Of a stretch of 64,000 nt of DNA, positions 20,392 to 29,186 are shown in pieces. The DNA comes from Pseudoalteromonas viridis. Lineage in GTDB: Bacteria > Pseudomonadota > Gammaproteobacteria > Enterobacterales > Alteromonadaceae. Under the pieces are notes generated by a model that worked only from the letters and a program-made list of their open reading frames with translations, was not told the origin of the DNA and searched no databases. The translations under genes and the position numbers were made by a program. The number at the start of each line of letters is the position of its first letter. Position 1 is the stretch's first letter. Location of the stretch: positions 806,001 through 870,000 of the forward strand of contig NZ_CP072425.1 of assembly GCF_017742995.1 (NCBI RefSeq), written 5' to 3'.

Positions 20392-21153
20392 TTAAAAATG
20401 AACCTGCACGCCTGCGAACGGACCCGATGCATCTAAATCGGTAGTGATATCATCAACATCGTCCAGCTCAACTACCATAGAGCGATACCCCGCGCGAACT
20501 GCCACATCCACGGCCATATTATCGATAAACTCCCAGGCAACACCAATCTGGAAGTCCTGGATTTTACTGTCATCAATGGCCAGTAAGCTGCCTTCGGCGA
20601 ACACACTCAAGCCGGTCAGTGGTAAGCCTACTTCGCCTCTGAGGTAACCCAATGGGATAAAGCCTGAAAAGTCGACCGTTTCAGTGGTTGATTCACCATT
20701 GGCAAAACCGGTAACACTGATATCGCCGTCAAAGTGTTTGGCATTCAGACCGAAATCAAACGACACCAGATCGTTGTCGAACAGCTCATAATACAGGATG
20801 TAATCCATGTGGTTCAGATCACCAACTGTATTCACAGTACCGCCCACGGTGAAGCTTTTGTCACCGAAGTCGAAAGTTTCATTCAGTACTGCTGAACCTT
20901 CCAGTTTTAACTCGGTATACTTGAGCTTGACGTTAGGTACTAATGGCACCGGGTGCTCGAGCGCAGCATAGAAGCTCGAGAAGTTTTTATCAGCAAAGTC
21001 AAAGTCTTGCTGATTACCCTTGTTCGCAAAGCTACCTTCTGGCTCTGCGCCCCACGCTTCACCACCTAAATATAAGCCTAACAGGGTATCTGCTTGAGCT
21101 GCAGGTGCAAGGCAGGCCAGAGATAAGGCCGCCGCTAAACAGTACTTTTTCAT
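20392..21153 (-). CDS. TIGR04219 family outer membrane beta-barrel protein
   Basis: A 253-aa protein with a clear signal peptide cut after AQA-DTLLG. The mature part has GLYLGGEAWG at its start, regular amphipathic strands and a terminal phenylalanine (VQVHF), the usual mark of outer-membrane barrels. It belongs to TIGR04219, whose role is unknown. It begins four bases after the DUF2333 gene's stop codon, so the two are probably one transcript. Confidence 0.85.
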   Translation of the reverse strand: MKKYCLAAALSLACLAPAAQADTLLGLYLGGEAWGAEPEGSFANKGNQQDFDFADKNFSSFYAALEHPVPLVPNVKLKYTELKLEGSAVLNETFDFGDKSFTVGGTVNTVGDLNHMDYILYYELFDNDLVSFDFGLNAKHFDGDISVTGFANGESTTETVDFSGFIPLGYLRGEVGLPLTGLSVFAEGSLLAIDDSKIQDFQIGVAWEFIDNMAVDVAVRAGYRSMVVELDDVDDITTDLDASGPFAGVQVHF

Positions 21154-21157
21154 TTAT

Positions 21158-22156
21158 TTATCCTTGCGCTAAAAGTTCACTGAGTTCAATAAGAGCCGCA
21201 TTGGCCCGGGAAATATAGTTCGCCATCACCAGTGAGTGATTGGCGACCAATCCAAAACCACTACCATTTAAAATCATCGGGCTCCACACGGTTTCCTGTG
21301 TGGCTTCTAGTTCCCGGATGATCTGCTGCAGGCTCACTTTTGCATTTTTCTTCTCGAGCACATCCGCAAAGTCGTATTCTACCGCTCTTAAAAAGTGTAA
21401 CAGAGCCCAGGTGGCACCACGGGACTCATAAAATACATCATCGATCTTCCACCACGACGTTTTCACCTCATGGTGATTGGCGGCAGAGGTTGCCTGATTC
21501 GCTGCGCTGTCGCCAGCCAAGTCGGTGTTCAGCCTGTCCTGGCCGACACTGGCGCTCAGCCGCTGGCTTAAGCTACCCAGGCGTTTTTCGGCCTCTTTTA
21601 GCCAACCTCTGAGGTTATCTGCCCGGGCGTAAAATTGACTGCCCTGATCGGCGGGATTAGAAATTTGCAGCAGATAATCATTCAGATGCGCAATACCGGT
21701 GCGATACTCGCCCTCGGCGCTGGGCCATAACCAGGCCGTTGAGCTGATATTAAACTGCGGCTGGGCTTTTTTCAGGCTCGGGTGCTCGGTTGATTGCGAC
21801 TGAGACCGACTAAAGTCCTTGCGCATAGACAAGGCCATGTCACGCACCATTTCCAGCGCGCCATATTCCCAGGCTGGCATATTGTCCATGATCACACTCG
21901 GTGGTAAGACATCGTTAGATAAATAACCGCCCGGTTTATCAAGTAAGGTTTGCGATACGGTAATAAGCGTGTGGGTAGTGACGTAGCCAGTCACCAGCTG
22001 GGTGTTAGTCTGCTCGGCGTGGCGTTTCGCACTGCCTACCACATCAAATTGCTCAGGCTCCGCACTCCAGTAAATTGCCAGGCCATAACCGAGCAACAGG
22101 ATTGCCGCCAGTGCGGCCCAGACTTTACCCATATGACTGTGTGTTTTGTGATCCAT
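21158..22156 (-). CDS. DUF2333 family membrane-anchored protein
   Basis: A 332-aa protein with one N-terminal transmembrane helix (about residues 12-30) and a large helical domain on the outer face. Segments such as GGYLSNDVLPPS and MPAWEYGALEMVRD match DUF2333. Function unknown. The ATG at 22156 follows AGGAG by five bases, which sets the start. It lies eight bases after the copper chaperone gene and just before the barrel gene, suggesting a three-gene operon for envelope proteins. Confidence 0.85.
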   Translation of the reverse strand: MDHKTHSHMGKVWAALAAILLLGYGLAIYWSAEPEQFDVVGSAKRHAEQTNTQLVTGYVTTHTLITVSQTLLDKPGGYLSNDVLPPSVIMDNMPAWEYGALEMVRDMALSMRKDFSRSQSQSTEHPSLKKAQPQFNISSTAWLWPSAEGEYRTGIAHLNDYLLQISNPADQGSQFYARADNLRGWLKEAEKRLGSLSQRLSASVGQDRLNTDLAGDSAANQATSAANHHEVKTSWWKIDDVFYESRGATWALLHFLRAVEYDFADVLEKKNAKVSLQQIIRELEATQETVWSPMILNGSGFGLVANHSLVMANYISRANAALIELSELLAQG

Positions 22157-22164
22157 CAAGACTC

Positions 22165-22674
22165 CTAGTGATGCTGATGTCCATTTTTCGCGTTATCCAT
22201 CTGCGCCTTTAGTGACACCACTTCAATCAACCCATAGACGCGATTGCCATCAGCAAAATATAGTGTAAGTTTACGATTTTCGCCCACTTTTAATGGTTTT
22301 GTCGGCTCAAAGGCCATCAGATGGTAGCCGCCGGGCTTAAATTCAACCTGGCTATCTGGCGCTATCTCAAGTTTGTCTATCTTTTGCATGCGCATCATGC
22401 CATTGACATGAGTGTGTTCGTGGATCTCAACTCGCCCTAACCCTTCTATCTCGGCCTTAACTAAGGTCATAGCCTGCAAGCTGGCATTGGCCAGGGTAAA
22501 ATAGCCAGCGGTCGAGCTGGCCGTAGGCAGAAAATCCCGCAGCCTGGCGTGCATCAACTGCACAGAACCCGGTTCAGCGTGGGCGTGATGCGCCGCCTCG
22601 TGGGTATGATCCGGATGTGCCTGTGACACCCAGGGCAATGAACACAGTATAAAGAAGGCTAAATTTTTGATCAT
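22165..22674 (-). CDS. Periplasmic copper chaperone, PCu(A)C family
   Basis: A 169-aa exported protein with a signal peptide ending near SQA-HPDH. It has the copper site HEHTHVNGMMRM followed by GGYHLMAF, the H(M)-x-M-x-HxM pattern that binds Cu(I) for delivery to cytochrome oxidase. Both ends are His-rich (HPDHTHEAAHHAHAE and NGHQHH), which may add metal-binding capacity. It leads the putative operon with DUF2333 and the barrel gene. A dyad lies 18 bases upstream. Confidence 0.88.
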   Translation of the reverse strand: MIKNLAFFILCSLPWVSQAHPDHTHEAAHHAHAEPGSVQLMHARLRDFLPTASSTAGYFTLANASLQAMTLVKAEIEGLGRVEIHEHTHVNGMMRMQKIDKLEIAPDSQVEFKPGGYHLMAFEPTKPLKVGENRKLTLYFADGNRVYGLIEVVSLKAQMDNAKNGHQHH

Positions 22675-22692
22675 AAGCGCTTTCCTTGTTGA

Positions 22693-22712
22693 GTATAGTC
22701 CATTGACTATAC
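22693..22712. promoter_or_regulatory. Dyad overlapping the likely promoter of the copper chaperone gene
   Basis: GTATAGTC and GACTATAC, separated by CATT, form a perfect eight-base inverted repeat. On the minus strand it contains TATACT, a good -10 element, so a regulator bound here would act directly on RNA polymerase. It does not clearly match a CueR-type site. The regulator is unknown. Confidence 0.5.
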
Positions 22713-22802
22713 CACATTAGCCTTAGTTTAACGCGCTTTCATCACCATTTCTTTACAGCCTGCTGCTGCGTTCAATCAGCACATAACGCTAAAACAGGCG
22801 CC

Positions 22803-23126
22803 TTAACAAAGCGCCTGTTTATCACTCACCAACCAGCCAATCGCGACCAAAAATAACAACGGAATGGCAATCAGTACCGAGTTAAACAGCAGTGCTAATA
22901 CTAGCCCAATGAGCACTACTAACATGACGCCGAGCAACCCTATGCTCAGCAGAGCCAATAAAGCAAAAACGGCGATCATAGCCACAAACAGGCTCAGCAT
23001 TTCGATCCCAACCCAGCTTACATCCAGGACCACCTCTGGGACACTGAACCAGGCCAGTGGCGATGACACCCAAGATAAAGCGGATAGCACCACTAAGCCA
23101 ATCAGTAAGATAAATGCCGCTTTCAT
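22803..23126 (-). CDS. Small hydrophobic membrane protein in the psp operon
   Basis: A 107-aa protein with about three transmembrane segments and almost no soluble part. It follows pspC after nine bases, so it is the third gene of the pspA-pspC operon. It is not PspB, which carries a cytoplasmic leucine-zipper region and precedes PspC in E. coli. I do not recognise the family; its position suggests a membrane role in the phage-shock response. Confidence 0.7.
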   Translation of the reverse strand: MKAAFILLIGLVVLSALSWVSSPLAWFSVPEVVLDVSWVGIEMLSLFVAMIAVFALLALLSIGLLGVMLVVLIGLVLALLFNSVLIAIPLLFLVAIGWLVSDKQALC

Positions 23127-23135
23127 ATTGCCTCC

Positions 23136-23342
23136 TCAGGTGCGCTCCGAGAGCACAATCCAGGCGATAAAGTACGCCATCAATACCAATACCGGTGCTT
23201 TAAGTGCCAGTAAGACGGTGATCACACGGACCAGCCAGGTTGGCATATCCAGCCTGTTTGCGACATTGGCACACACCCCCGCCACTTTTTTGCGCGGTTG
23301 CTGCGGGCGTGTCGTACTGTAATAAGTATCATGTTCTGTCAT
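23136..23342 (-). CDS. pspC: PspC-domain membrane protein
   Basis: A 68-aa protein with the PspC core KKVAGVCANVANRLDMPTWLVRV followed by one transmembrane helix. It is much shorter than E. coli PspC (119 aa) and lacks its C-terminal regulatory part. The ATG at 23342 follows GGAG; a longer reading has no ribosome binding site. It lies between pspA and a small membrane protein gene, all on the minus strand, and probably senses or relays inner-membrane stress. Confidence 0.85.
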   Translation of the reverse strand: MTEHDTYYSTTRPQQPRKKVAGVCANVANRLDMPTWLVRVITVLLALKAPVLVLMAYFIAWIVLSERT

Positions 23343-23401
23343 CAGATCTCTCCTCACTATAACTATCTTGCGGGGCCTCTGGGCACCGATATTGCCCACA
23401 C

Positions 23402-24067
23402 CTAAGCGGGTTGTGTTTTTTGTTTCAGCTCGGCCAGCGCTTTATCCACTTGCTCTTCGCGTGCCAGTGTCTCCAGCGCCTGCCATTGCGCTTGTTCTTT
23501 ACTGACCAGTTCATAACTGTCAACTTCGGCTTCGACTCGCTCAACCTTACGTTCAAGGTGCTCAAAGCGACTTAAGGCCTCTTCAATCGACTGCTGACTT
23601 GCCACACTGCGCGCTTTCAGCTGGGTGGTGGCTGTGTGTTCACGGCGCGCCAGCTGCGCTTCTTTATGGCGTAGCTGATTGAGCTTGTCCGCCAGGGTTT
23701 GCGCATCCTGCTCCAACTTGTCGTAAGCCTGCTGTAACTGCGCCGCCTCTTCTTCAATATGCTGCTGGGCTTGCTGACATGCTTGCTTTTCCAGCAACGC
23801 AGCGCGGGCCAGATCTTCGCGGTCTTTTTGCAGCGCGTACTCTGCCTGCTGTTGCCATTGCTCGGCTTTTTTAGCCAGCGTCTGATTGCGGCGCGCCAGC
23901 GCTTTTTGCTCACAGATCACCTGCACCACAGTACTGCGACATTCACTGAGCGCATCCTCAAGCTGAGTCACAATCTGACGCTGGTTCTTTTTCGGATCAT
24001 CCGCTTTATCGAGCAACGCATTAAACTCGGCTTTGATTAAATCTTCGATTCGGTCGATTAAGGCCAT
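23402..24067 (-). CDS. pspA: Phage shock protein A (PspA/IM30 family)
   Basis: A 221-aa coiled-coil protein that binds damaged inner membrane and limits proton leak. The start ALIDRIEDLIKAEFNALLDKADDPKK is the family's amphipathic N-terminus, and the rest is heptad-rich with many Gln, Glu and Ala. The ATG at 24067 follows AAGGAG by seven bases. It heads the operon with pspC and a small membrane protein. A sigma-54-like promoter lies about 40 bases upstream, as for the E. coli psp operon, but no pspF or pspB is nearby. A second PspA homologue is at 50493-51182. Confidence 0.92.
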   Translation of the reverse strand: MALIDRIEDLIKAEFNALLDKADDPKKNQRQIVTQLEDALSECRSTVVQVICEQKALARRNQTLAKKAEQWQQQAEYALQKDREDLARAALLEKQACQQAQQHIEEEAAQLQQAYDKLEQDAQTLADKLNQLRHKEAQLARREHTATTQLKARSVASQQSIEEALSRFEHLERKVERVEAEVDSYELVSKEQAQWQALETLAREEQVDKALAELKQKTQPA

Positions 24068-24104
24068 GACAGGCTCCTTGAGTAAGCTAATGTTGATTAA
24101 CTCA

Positions 24105-24123
24105 CTCCAAGGTTTATGCCAAA
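24105..24123 (-). promoter_or_regulatory. Sigma-54-like promoter of pspA
   Basis: On the minus strand TTGGCATAAACCTTGGA matches the -24/-12 class: GG, ten bases, then GG in place of the usual GC. It lies about 40 bases before the pspA start codon, leaving a leader of roughly 28 bases. The E. coli psp operon is known to use sigma-54 with PspF. Confidence 0.55.
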
Positions 24124-24198
24124 ACACATTTATGATTAAAAATCAGTTTCTTAGGTTAAAAATAGGTGTATTGAGAAGAAGAATATGGAAGGGGTTGT

Positions 24199-24231
24199 GG
24201 TCAAAAAAGCATATAATTAGCTTTTTTGACC
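24199..24231 (-). terminator. Hairpin between dusA and pspA
   Basis: GGTCAAAAAAGC and GCTTTTTTGACC are a perfect 12-base inverted repeat with a nine-base AT-rich loop, 11 bases after the dusA stop codon. It probably ends dusA transcription, though no T run follows the stem; being upstream of a sigma-54-like promoter it could alternatively be an activator site. Confidence 0.5.
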
Positions 24232-24241
24232 AAAATCAGAA

Positions 24242-25255
24242 CTACAGTTCTGGTACAAAGCTCAACGCTTTTTCCATCACGCTGATATCGGCGCTTTTAC
24301 CATGGCCATTTTCCGACAAATGACGACGGAAACCTCGGGCACCCGGCTGGTTTTGGAAAATCCCCAGCATATGGCGAGCGATATGCCAAAAGTTCGCGCC
24401 CTTAGACATTTCAGCCTCAATGTAGTCGTACATGCTTCGGACAACCTGATGCCGGGTCTGGGTAAACGCCGGGGCACCATACAGGGCACTGTCAACCTCA
24501 GAGAGCATAAACGGATTACTGTAGGCCTCTCGACCTATCATCACGCCATCCAGGTGTGCCAGATGATGCTGACATTCCTCAATGGTTTTAACACCGCCGT
24601 TAATACTGATATGAAGGTCTGAATAGTCCTGCTTGAGCTTATAGACACGAGGGTAATCCAGCGGAGGAATTTCGCGGTTTTCCTTAGGACTCAGGCCCTG
24701 CAACCAGGCCTTGCGGGCATGAATGATAAAGTCATCACAACCTACGGCTTTTGAGGCTTCAATCAGCCGGGTCAGGAATTCATAAGAATCCTGCTCATCA
24801 ATCCCGATCCGCGTTTTCACCGTCACCGGAATAGAGACTTCGCTTTTCATCGCTGCGACACACTCAGCCACCAGCTCAGGTTCAGCCATCAGACACGCAC
24901 CAAAGCGACCATTTTGCACCCGATCCGACGGACAACCCACGTTGAGGTTCACTTCGTTATAGCCGTATTGCTCAGCGCGCTTTGCACATTCGGCCAGGGC
25001 TTTGGGGTCTGATCCGCCAAGCTGCAATGCCACCGGCATTTCGTGCTCACCAAAATGCAGATAATCGCCCTTACCGAAGATAATCGCGCCAGTGGTGATC
25101 ATCTCAGTGTAAAGCACCGCGTGCTGAGTCAACTTACGGTGAAAAGTCCGGCAATGGCGATCAGTCCAGTCCAGCATCGGCGCAACGGAAAAGCGACGAA
25201 ACGCCGGGTTGCTTGTGTCTAGCGGGCTTGCGCCTGAATTATCTGTGTTTGTCAT
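24242..25255 (-). CDS. dusA: tRNA-dihydrouridine(20/20a) synthase DusA
   Basis: A 337-aa FMN-dependent enzyme that reduces uridine 20/20a in the D-loop of tRNAs. The N-terminal [14 protein letters not shown], the [10 protein letters not shown] segment with the catalytic cysteine (about residue 109), the [17 protein letters not shown] tRNA-binding motif and [12 protein letters not shown] are all present. The start has AGAGGT upstream. The gene's 5' end is a known attachment site of some integrative elements, but none is seen here. Upstream lies a tandem 81-bp repeat. Confidence 0.95.
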   Translation of the reverse strand: MTNTDNSGASPLDTSNPAFRRFSVAPMLDWTDRHCRTFHRKLTQHAVLYTEMITTGAIIFGKGDYLHFGEHEMPVALQLGGSDPKALAECAKRAEQYGYNEVNLNVGCPSDRVQNGRFGACLMAEPELVAECVAAMKSEVSIPVTVKTRIGIDEQDSYEFLTRLIEASKAVGCDDFIIHARKAWLQGLSPKENREIPPLDYPRVYKLKQDYSDLHISINGGVKTIEECQHHLAHLDGVMIGREAYSNPFMLSEVDSALYGAPAFTQTRHQVVRSMYDYIEAEMSKGANFWHIARHMLGIFQNQPGARGFRRHLSENGHGKSADISVMEKALSFVPEL

Positions 25256-25353
25256 ACTACCTCTGAACGCTCAAATTAACAGCTCGAAACTGCCAACAAG
25301 ACTAATATCAAACTACATGCTGGCCCGTCTGTCGCAAATAGTGGGTCGCGAGT

Positions 25354-25515
25354 GGCCATCAAAATAACTAGGGGGAGAATTATACACGCTGTTGTAATGA
25401 GTTTCATCCAACGTTGACAGGAGATGGAGTAAGCGGCCATCAAAATAACTAAGGGGAGAATTATACACGCTGTTGTGATGAGTTTCATCCAGCGTTGACA
25501 GGAGGTGGAGTAAGC
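25354..25515. repeat. Tandem duplication of an 81-bp unit
   Basis: Two adjacent copies (25354-25434 and 25435-25515) start with GGCCATCAAAATAACTA and end with TGGAGTAAGC; they differ at only about five positions. The array fills the space between galE and dusA. Because the unit is 27 codons long, a minus-strand frame stays open through it and encodes a repeated hydrophobic peptide, but I consider that accidental. Function unknown. Confidence 0.85.
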
Positions 25516-25534
25516 GGCCACGCCGGGCCGCTTA
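25511..25534 (-). terminator. Hairpin after galE
   Basis: TAAGCGGCC and GGCCGCTTA form a perfect nine-base stem with a six-base loop, seven bases beyond the galE stop codon. No T run follows on the minus strand, so termination is uncertain. It overlaps the end of the second 81-bp repeat copy. Confidence 0.4.
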
Positions 25535-25541
25535 TTGAGGG

Positions 25542-26558
25542 TTAACCTTCATACCCGTTCGGGTTTTGGCTTTGCCAGCGCCAGGTGTCCTGCATCATCT
25601 CATCGATGCCACGCTCTGCTTGCCAGCCCAGCTCATTCAGGGCTTTTTCGGGGGCGGCGTAACATGCGGCAATGTCGCCATCGCGTCGCGGTTTTATTTC
25701 GTAATTGATTGGCTTGCCTGCGGCTTTTTCAAAGGCTTTGACCATGTCCATTACCGAGTAGCCATTGCCTGTGCCGAGGTTATAGACATGCGCGCCAGGT
25801 TGTGCAGCAATTTTGTTCAACGCTTTTAGATGACCAATGGCCAGGTCAACAACATGAATATAGTCTCGTACACCGGTACCATCATGGGTGTCATAGTCGT
25901 TGCCAAACACGCCCAGCTTTTCTAGTTTACCCACCGCAACCTGTGCAATATAAGGCAGCAGATTATTTGGAATACCATTGGGGTCTTCGCCTATCTGGCC
26001 TGAGATATGTGCACCAACCGGATTAAAGTAACGCAAAATCGCAAACGCCCAGCGCGCATCTGATTTAGCCAGGTCTTGCAGGATCATCTCCACCATCAGT
26101 TTAGAGGTGCCGTACGGGTTTGTTGTGCCACCCACAGGGAACTCCTCACGGATCGGTAAACTGGCGGGGTCGCCATAAACGGTTGCAGAAGAGCTAAACA
26201 CCAACTGAAATACACCGGCATCGCGCATCGCATCGAGTAACGTCAGCGTGCCCTGCACATTGTTTTGATAATACTCGACTGGCTTTTGTACTGACTCGCC
26301 GACCGCCTTTAATCCGGCAAAGTGGATCACCTGCTCTATCTGATGTTTAGCAAAAACCCCGTCGAGAAATGCTTTGTCGCAAATATCACCCTGATAAAAG
26401 GTCGCAGCGCGACCTGTCAGCGACTCTATGCGCTGCAAAGATTGCTGCGAGGCGTTACTCAAGTTATCGACAACAACCACATCCTTGCCTTCATTTAGCA
26501 ACTCCAGCACAGTATGCGAACCAATATACCCGGCACCACCGGTAACTAAGACGGTCAT
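25542..26558 (-). CDS. galE: UDP-glucose 4-epimerase
   Basis: A 338-aa NAD-dependent short-chain dehydrogenase that interconverts UDP-glucose and UDP-galactose for galactose use and surface polysaccharides. It starts with the NAD motif [12 protein letters not shown]; the Ser-x-x-Tyr-x-x-x-Lys set appears as SSSATVYG and YGTSK. The ATG at 26558 is set by AGGA eight bases upstream and gives exactly the E. coli length. No other galactose gene is adjacent. Confidence 0.95.
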   Translation of the reverse strand: MTVLVTGGAGYIGSHTVLELLNEGKDVVVVDNLSNASQQSLQRIESLTGRAATFYQGDICDKAFLDGVFAKHQIEQVIHFAGLKAVGESVQKPVEYYQNNVQGTLTLLDAMRDAGVFQLVFSSSATVYGDPASLPIREEFPVGGTTNPYGTSKLMVEMILQDLAKSDARWAFAILRYFNPVGAHISGQIGEDPNGIPNNLLPYIAQVAVGKLEKLGVFGNDYDTHDGTGVRDYIHVVDLAIGHLKALNKIAAQPGAHVYNLGTGNGYSVMDMVKAFEKAAGKPINYEIKPRRDGDIAACYAAPEKALNELGWQAERGIDEMMQDTWRWQSQNPNGYEG

Positions 26559-26644
26559 AGTACTTTTCCTAAAAATATCACTGTGTTCATTGTAAACGAT
26601 CACATCGGATGTGTCAGTGCTTTGCCGATAATGCACGCGCCTGT

Positions 26645-27508
26645 TTAGACTTGCTCACACACAAACACCAGTCGCCGCCCTTGCTTACTCAGACGCGAAA
26701 TCGTCCCGGGACAATAGGCCGACAGATTGCGCCATAATTGCACTTTATTTGGGTTGTCCAGCCGACGGGTATAAATACGACCATCAATGGCATAGGCAAG
26801 GGTGTTGTCATCAAACCAAGTGTAATATTGCACGCGATTTGGCAGCGCAAAGTGTTGTGTTACCAGCTGTGTTTTCGCATTGAAACTGGCAAACCACTGC
26901 TGGCCTTGGGTGGTATATGTGAAGCTGTAAATTGCCCGCGCAGGATTATAGGCCAGTGTCCGGCCGATATCACTGGCCACGACTTTAGGTAAATGTCCTT
27001 TTAAATCGGTGAATTGCAAAGTGTGTGGCGCGCCAAGAATAAACATTACCAGCTGTTCTTCTTCGCCCCAGGCGTGGTAACCCACAGGGGCAATATGCTC
27101 AAACAGTCGCCTCGGAGAGTGTGCGTCTGAAAATGGATAAAACCACAATTTTTGCGCGCCATCGGCTTCAACGACCACCGCAGAGAGCCCGTCATCATAG
27201 GGATATAGAGTAGGTGAATATTCAGACACCGGAGTATTGGTGAGATTACGGGTCTCTTGAGTGGTAAAATCATAAAAAAACAGGTCGGTTTGGGCCCCTT
27301 CGGGACTTTGAACCTGCTGCGTAAAATAGACGCCATTGTCGACAACCAAAGGCTGGTTGTGGTAGCCATTCGCTCCACTAATCGGTTTGACCGAGAGCGC
27401 ACCGGCGTGTTCTTCCGCCAGCCACAGCTGGGAGGCTGGCATCGCATTGAGGGCGCCCGTTACGCCCCATAGCAACCCGGTTACGATGATCTTTTTCAGC
27501 AATGTCAT
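26645..27508 (-). CDS. Exported beta-propeller-like protein of unknown function
   Basis: A 287-aa protein with a signal peptide (residues 1-22, ending LNA-MPAS). The rest has repeated strand patterns such as [14 protein letters not shown] and [18 protein letters not shown], like TolB/WD40 propeller blades. It probably folds as a small periplasmic propeller. No catalytic motif is visible. It is 86 bases upstream of galE on the same strand; a functional link is not evident. Confidence 0.7.
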   Translation of the reverse strand: MTLLKKIIVTGLLWGVTGALNAMPASQLWLAEEHAGALSVKPISGANGYHNQPLVVDNGVYFTQQVQSPEGAQTDLFFYDFTTQETRNLTNTPVSEYSPTLYPYDDGLSAVVVEADGAQKLWFYPFSDAHSPRRLFEHIAPVGYHAWGEEEQLVMFILGAPHTLQFTDLKGHLPKVVASDIGRTLAYNPARAIYSFTYTTQGQQWFASFNAKTQLVTQHFALPNRVQYYTWFDDNTLAYAIDGRIYTRRLDNPNKVQLWRNLSAYCPGTISRLSKQGRRLVFVCEQV

Positions 27509-27678
27509 TATGTTATATCCCTTGTTTTTTGCACTATGATACCGGGCGAGCGCAAGAACTCAATCACTGGCTCACAAGTCGCCGCGAAATGCCTTGCGAA
27601 TTTTCCCTTATCGAGTAACATCGAAAGGTGTTAATCAGAGGTTACGCTCAGGTCAGTTGAGCCAGGTAAGGGGACATA

Positions 27679-28578
27679 ATGTCTGCAAAGCATCCAATCA
27701 TAGCGATAACGGGCAGTTCTGGTGCCGGAACCACCACCACCACAGCCGCAATTAAGCACATCTTTCGCAGCCTGGACGCCAAAGCTGAGTTTGTCGAAGG
27801 CGACAGCTTTCACCGTTATACTCGCCCGGAAATGGACAAGTTAAAACGCGAGGCCCTGCAAGAAGGTAAACACCTGAGCTATTTTGGTCAGGAAGCCAAT
27901 GATTTTGCCGCACTCGAAGCCCTGTTTGAAAGCTATGGCCGCACCGGCACCGGCCAGGTTCGACGCTACCTGCATACCTTTGATGATGCTGTGCCTTACA
28001 ACCAGTTACCCGGTACCTTCACACCTTATCAGGAACTGGACAGCAACAGCGACATGCTGTTTTATGAAGGCCTGCACGGCGGCATAGTGACCGAAGAGCA
28101 TGATGTGGCTCATCATGTCGACTTGCTGATTGGTATGGTGCCCATCATCAACCTGGAGTGGATCCAAAAACTGATCCGCGACACCCACGAGCGGGGTCAT
28201 TCCCGCGAAGCCGTTATGACCTCAATTGTGCGCAGTATGGATGACTACATAAACCATATCACGCCTCAGTTCTCACGCACGCATATTAACTTTCAGCGTG
28301 TTCCTACAGTCGATACTTCTAACCCCTTTAGCGCCAAAGATATCCCCTCGCTGGATGAAAGCTTTGTGGTGATCCGCTTTCGCGACATCAAAGATGTCGA
28401 CTTCCCCTATTATTTGCAGATGATCCAGGGCAGCTTTATGTCGCGCGTGAACACTTTGGTTGTCCCGGGTGGTAAAATGGGCCTGGCGATGGAGCTGGTG
28501 TTAACGCCGCTTATCAAAGACTTACTTACCAAGAAGCGGGCACTGGAACAAATCGTACCGCTCGATTTACCCGTTTAA
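27679..28578 (+). CDS. Phosphoribulokinase-like kinase
   Basis: A 299-aa P-loop kinase of the phosphoribulokinase/uridine kinase family. The ATP loop GSSGAGTTT is at residues 12-20, followed by EGDSFHRYTR and LFYEGLHGG, typical of the bacterial proteobacterial PRK. In autotrophs this enzyme makes ribulose 1,5-bisphosphate, but no RuBisCO is near and heterotrophic relatives (E. coli PrkB) also carry it with unclear function. It is divergent from the propeller gene and upstream of yjjX. Confidence 0.88.
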   Translation: MSAKHPIIAITGSSGAGTTTTTAAIKHIFRSLDAKAEFVEGDSFHRYTRPEMDKLKREALQEGKHLSYFGQEANDFAALEALFESYGRTGTGQVRRYLHTFDDAVPYNQLPGTFTPYQELDSNSDMLFYEGLHGGIVTEEHDVAHHVDLLIGMVPIINLEWIQKLIRDTHERGHSREAVMTSIVRSMDDYINHITPQFSRTHINFQRVPTVDTSNPFSAKDIPSLDESFVVIRFRDIKDVDFPYYLQMIQGSFMSRVNTLVVPGGKMGLAMELVLTPLIKDLLTKKRALEQIVPLDLPV

Positions 28579-28652
28579 CGCTCGGTTACACTTCACCGCT
28601 TGCGAGCTGCCCGGCGAAGCCGTTACACTAGCGCTTTTTCAGGGCATCGCAT

Positions 28653-29186
28653 ATGGCAGTTATTAAGGTACTCGTCGGGTCAAAGAACCCGGTTAAGATC
28701 AATGCCGCAAGGCAGATATTCACGCAATATTTTCCAGACAGTGACATCCAGTGTGAAGGCTTAGATGCGCCAAGCGGGGTTGCCAGCCAACCGCTGGGCG
28801 AAGCTGACACACTGCAGGGCGCTCAAAACCGCGTGCAATACCTGGTTGACGATCACACAGCCGACTATTACTGTGCAATGGAAGGCGGTGCCCATCAGTT
28901 TGCTTATGGCCCCGCTACTTTTGCGTTTGTGGTCATCTCCAATGGTCAGCATGAGAGCATTGGCCGCAGTGCCAACCTGCCGTTGCCACAACGGATTTAT
29001 GATGCGCTGCTGGCGGGAGAAGAGCTGGGTCACGTGATGGACCGCCTGTTCAATACCGACAATATAAAACAAAAAGGGGGCGCGATAGGTTTGCTGACCA
29101 ATCATCTGGCAACCCGGGAAAGTGCCTATACCCAGGCCCTGTTGCTTGCCATGGCCCCTTTTAACCATCCAGAGCTGTACGCATGA
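28653..29186 (+). CDS. yjjX: Inosine/xanthosine triphosphatase
   Basis: A 177-aa house-cleaning enzyme that hydrolyses ITP and XTP, keeping damaged purines out of nucleic acids. The start VLVGSKNPVKINAARQ and the AMEGGAHQF segment are typical of YjjX. It overlaps yjjG by four bases (ATGA), so two nucleotide-clearing enzymes are made together. Confidence 0.92.
   Translation: MAVIKVLVGSKNPVKINAARQIFTQYFPDSDIQCEGLDAPSGVASQPLGEADTLQGAQNRVQYLVDDHTADYYCAMEGGAHQFAYGPATFAFVVISNGQHESIGRSANLPLPQRIYDALLAGEELGHVMDRLFNTDNIKQKGGAIGLLTNHLATRESAYTQALLLAMAPFNHPELYA

Noticed and set aside
25276..25521. Minus-strand frame with a repeated hydrophobic peptide
   Set aside because: It arises from the 81-base tandem repeat, whose length is a multiple of three. 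The second half is a copy of the first and no ribosome binding site is visible.
24242..25521. Integrated element at dusA
   Set aside because: dusA is a known integration target, but no integrase, attachment repeat or foreign genes are present on either side.
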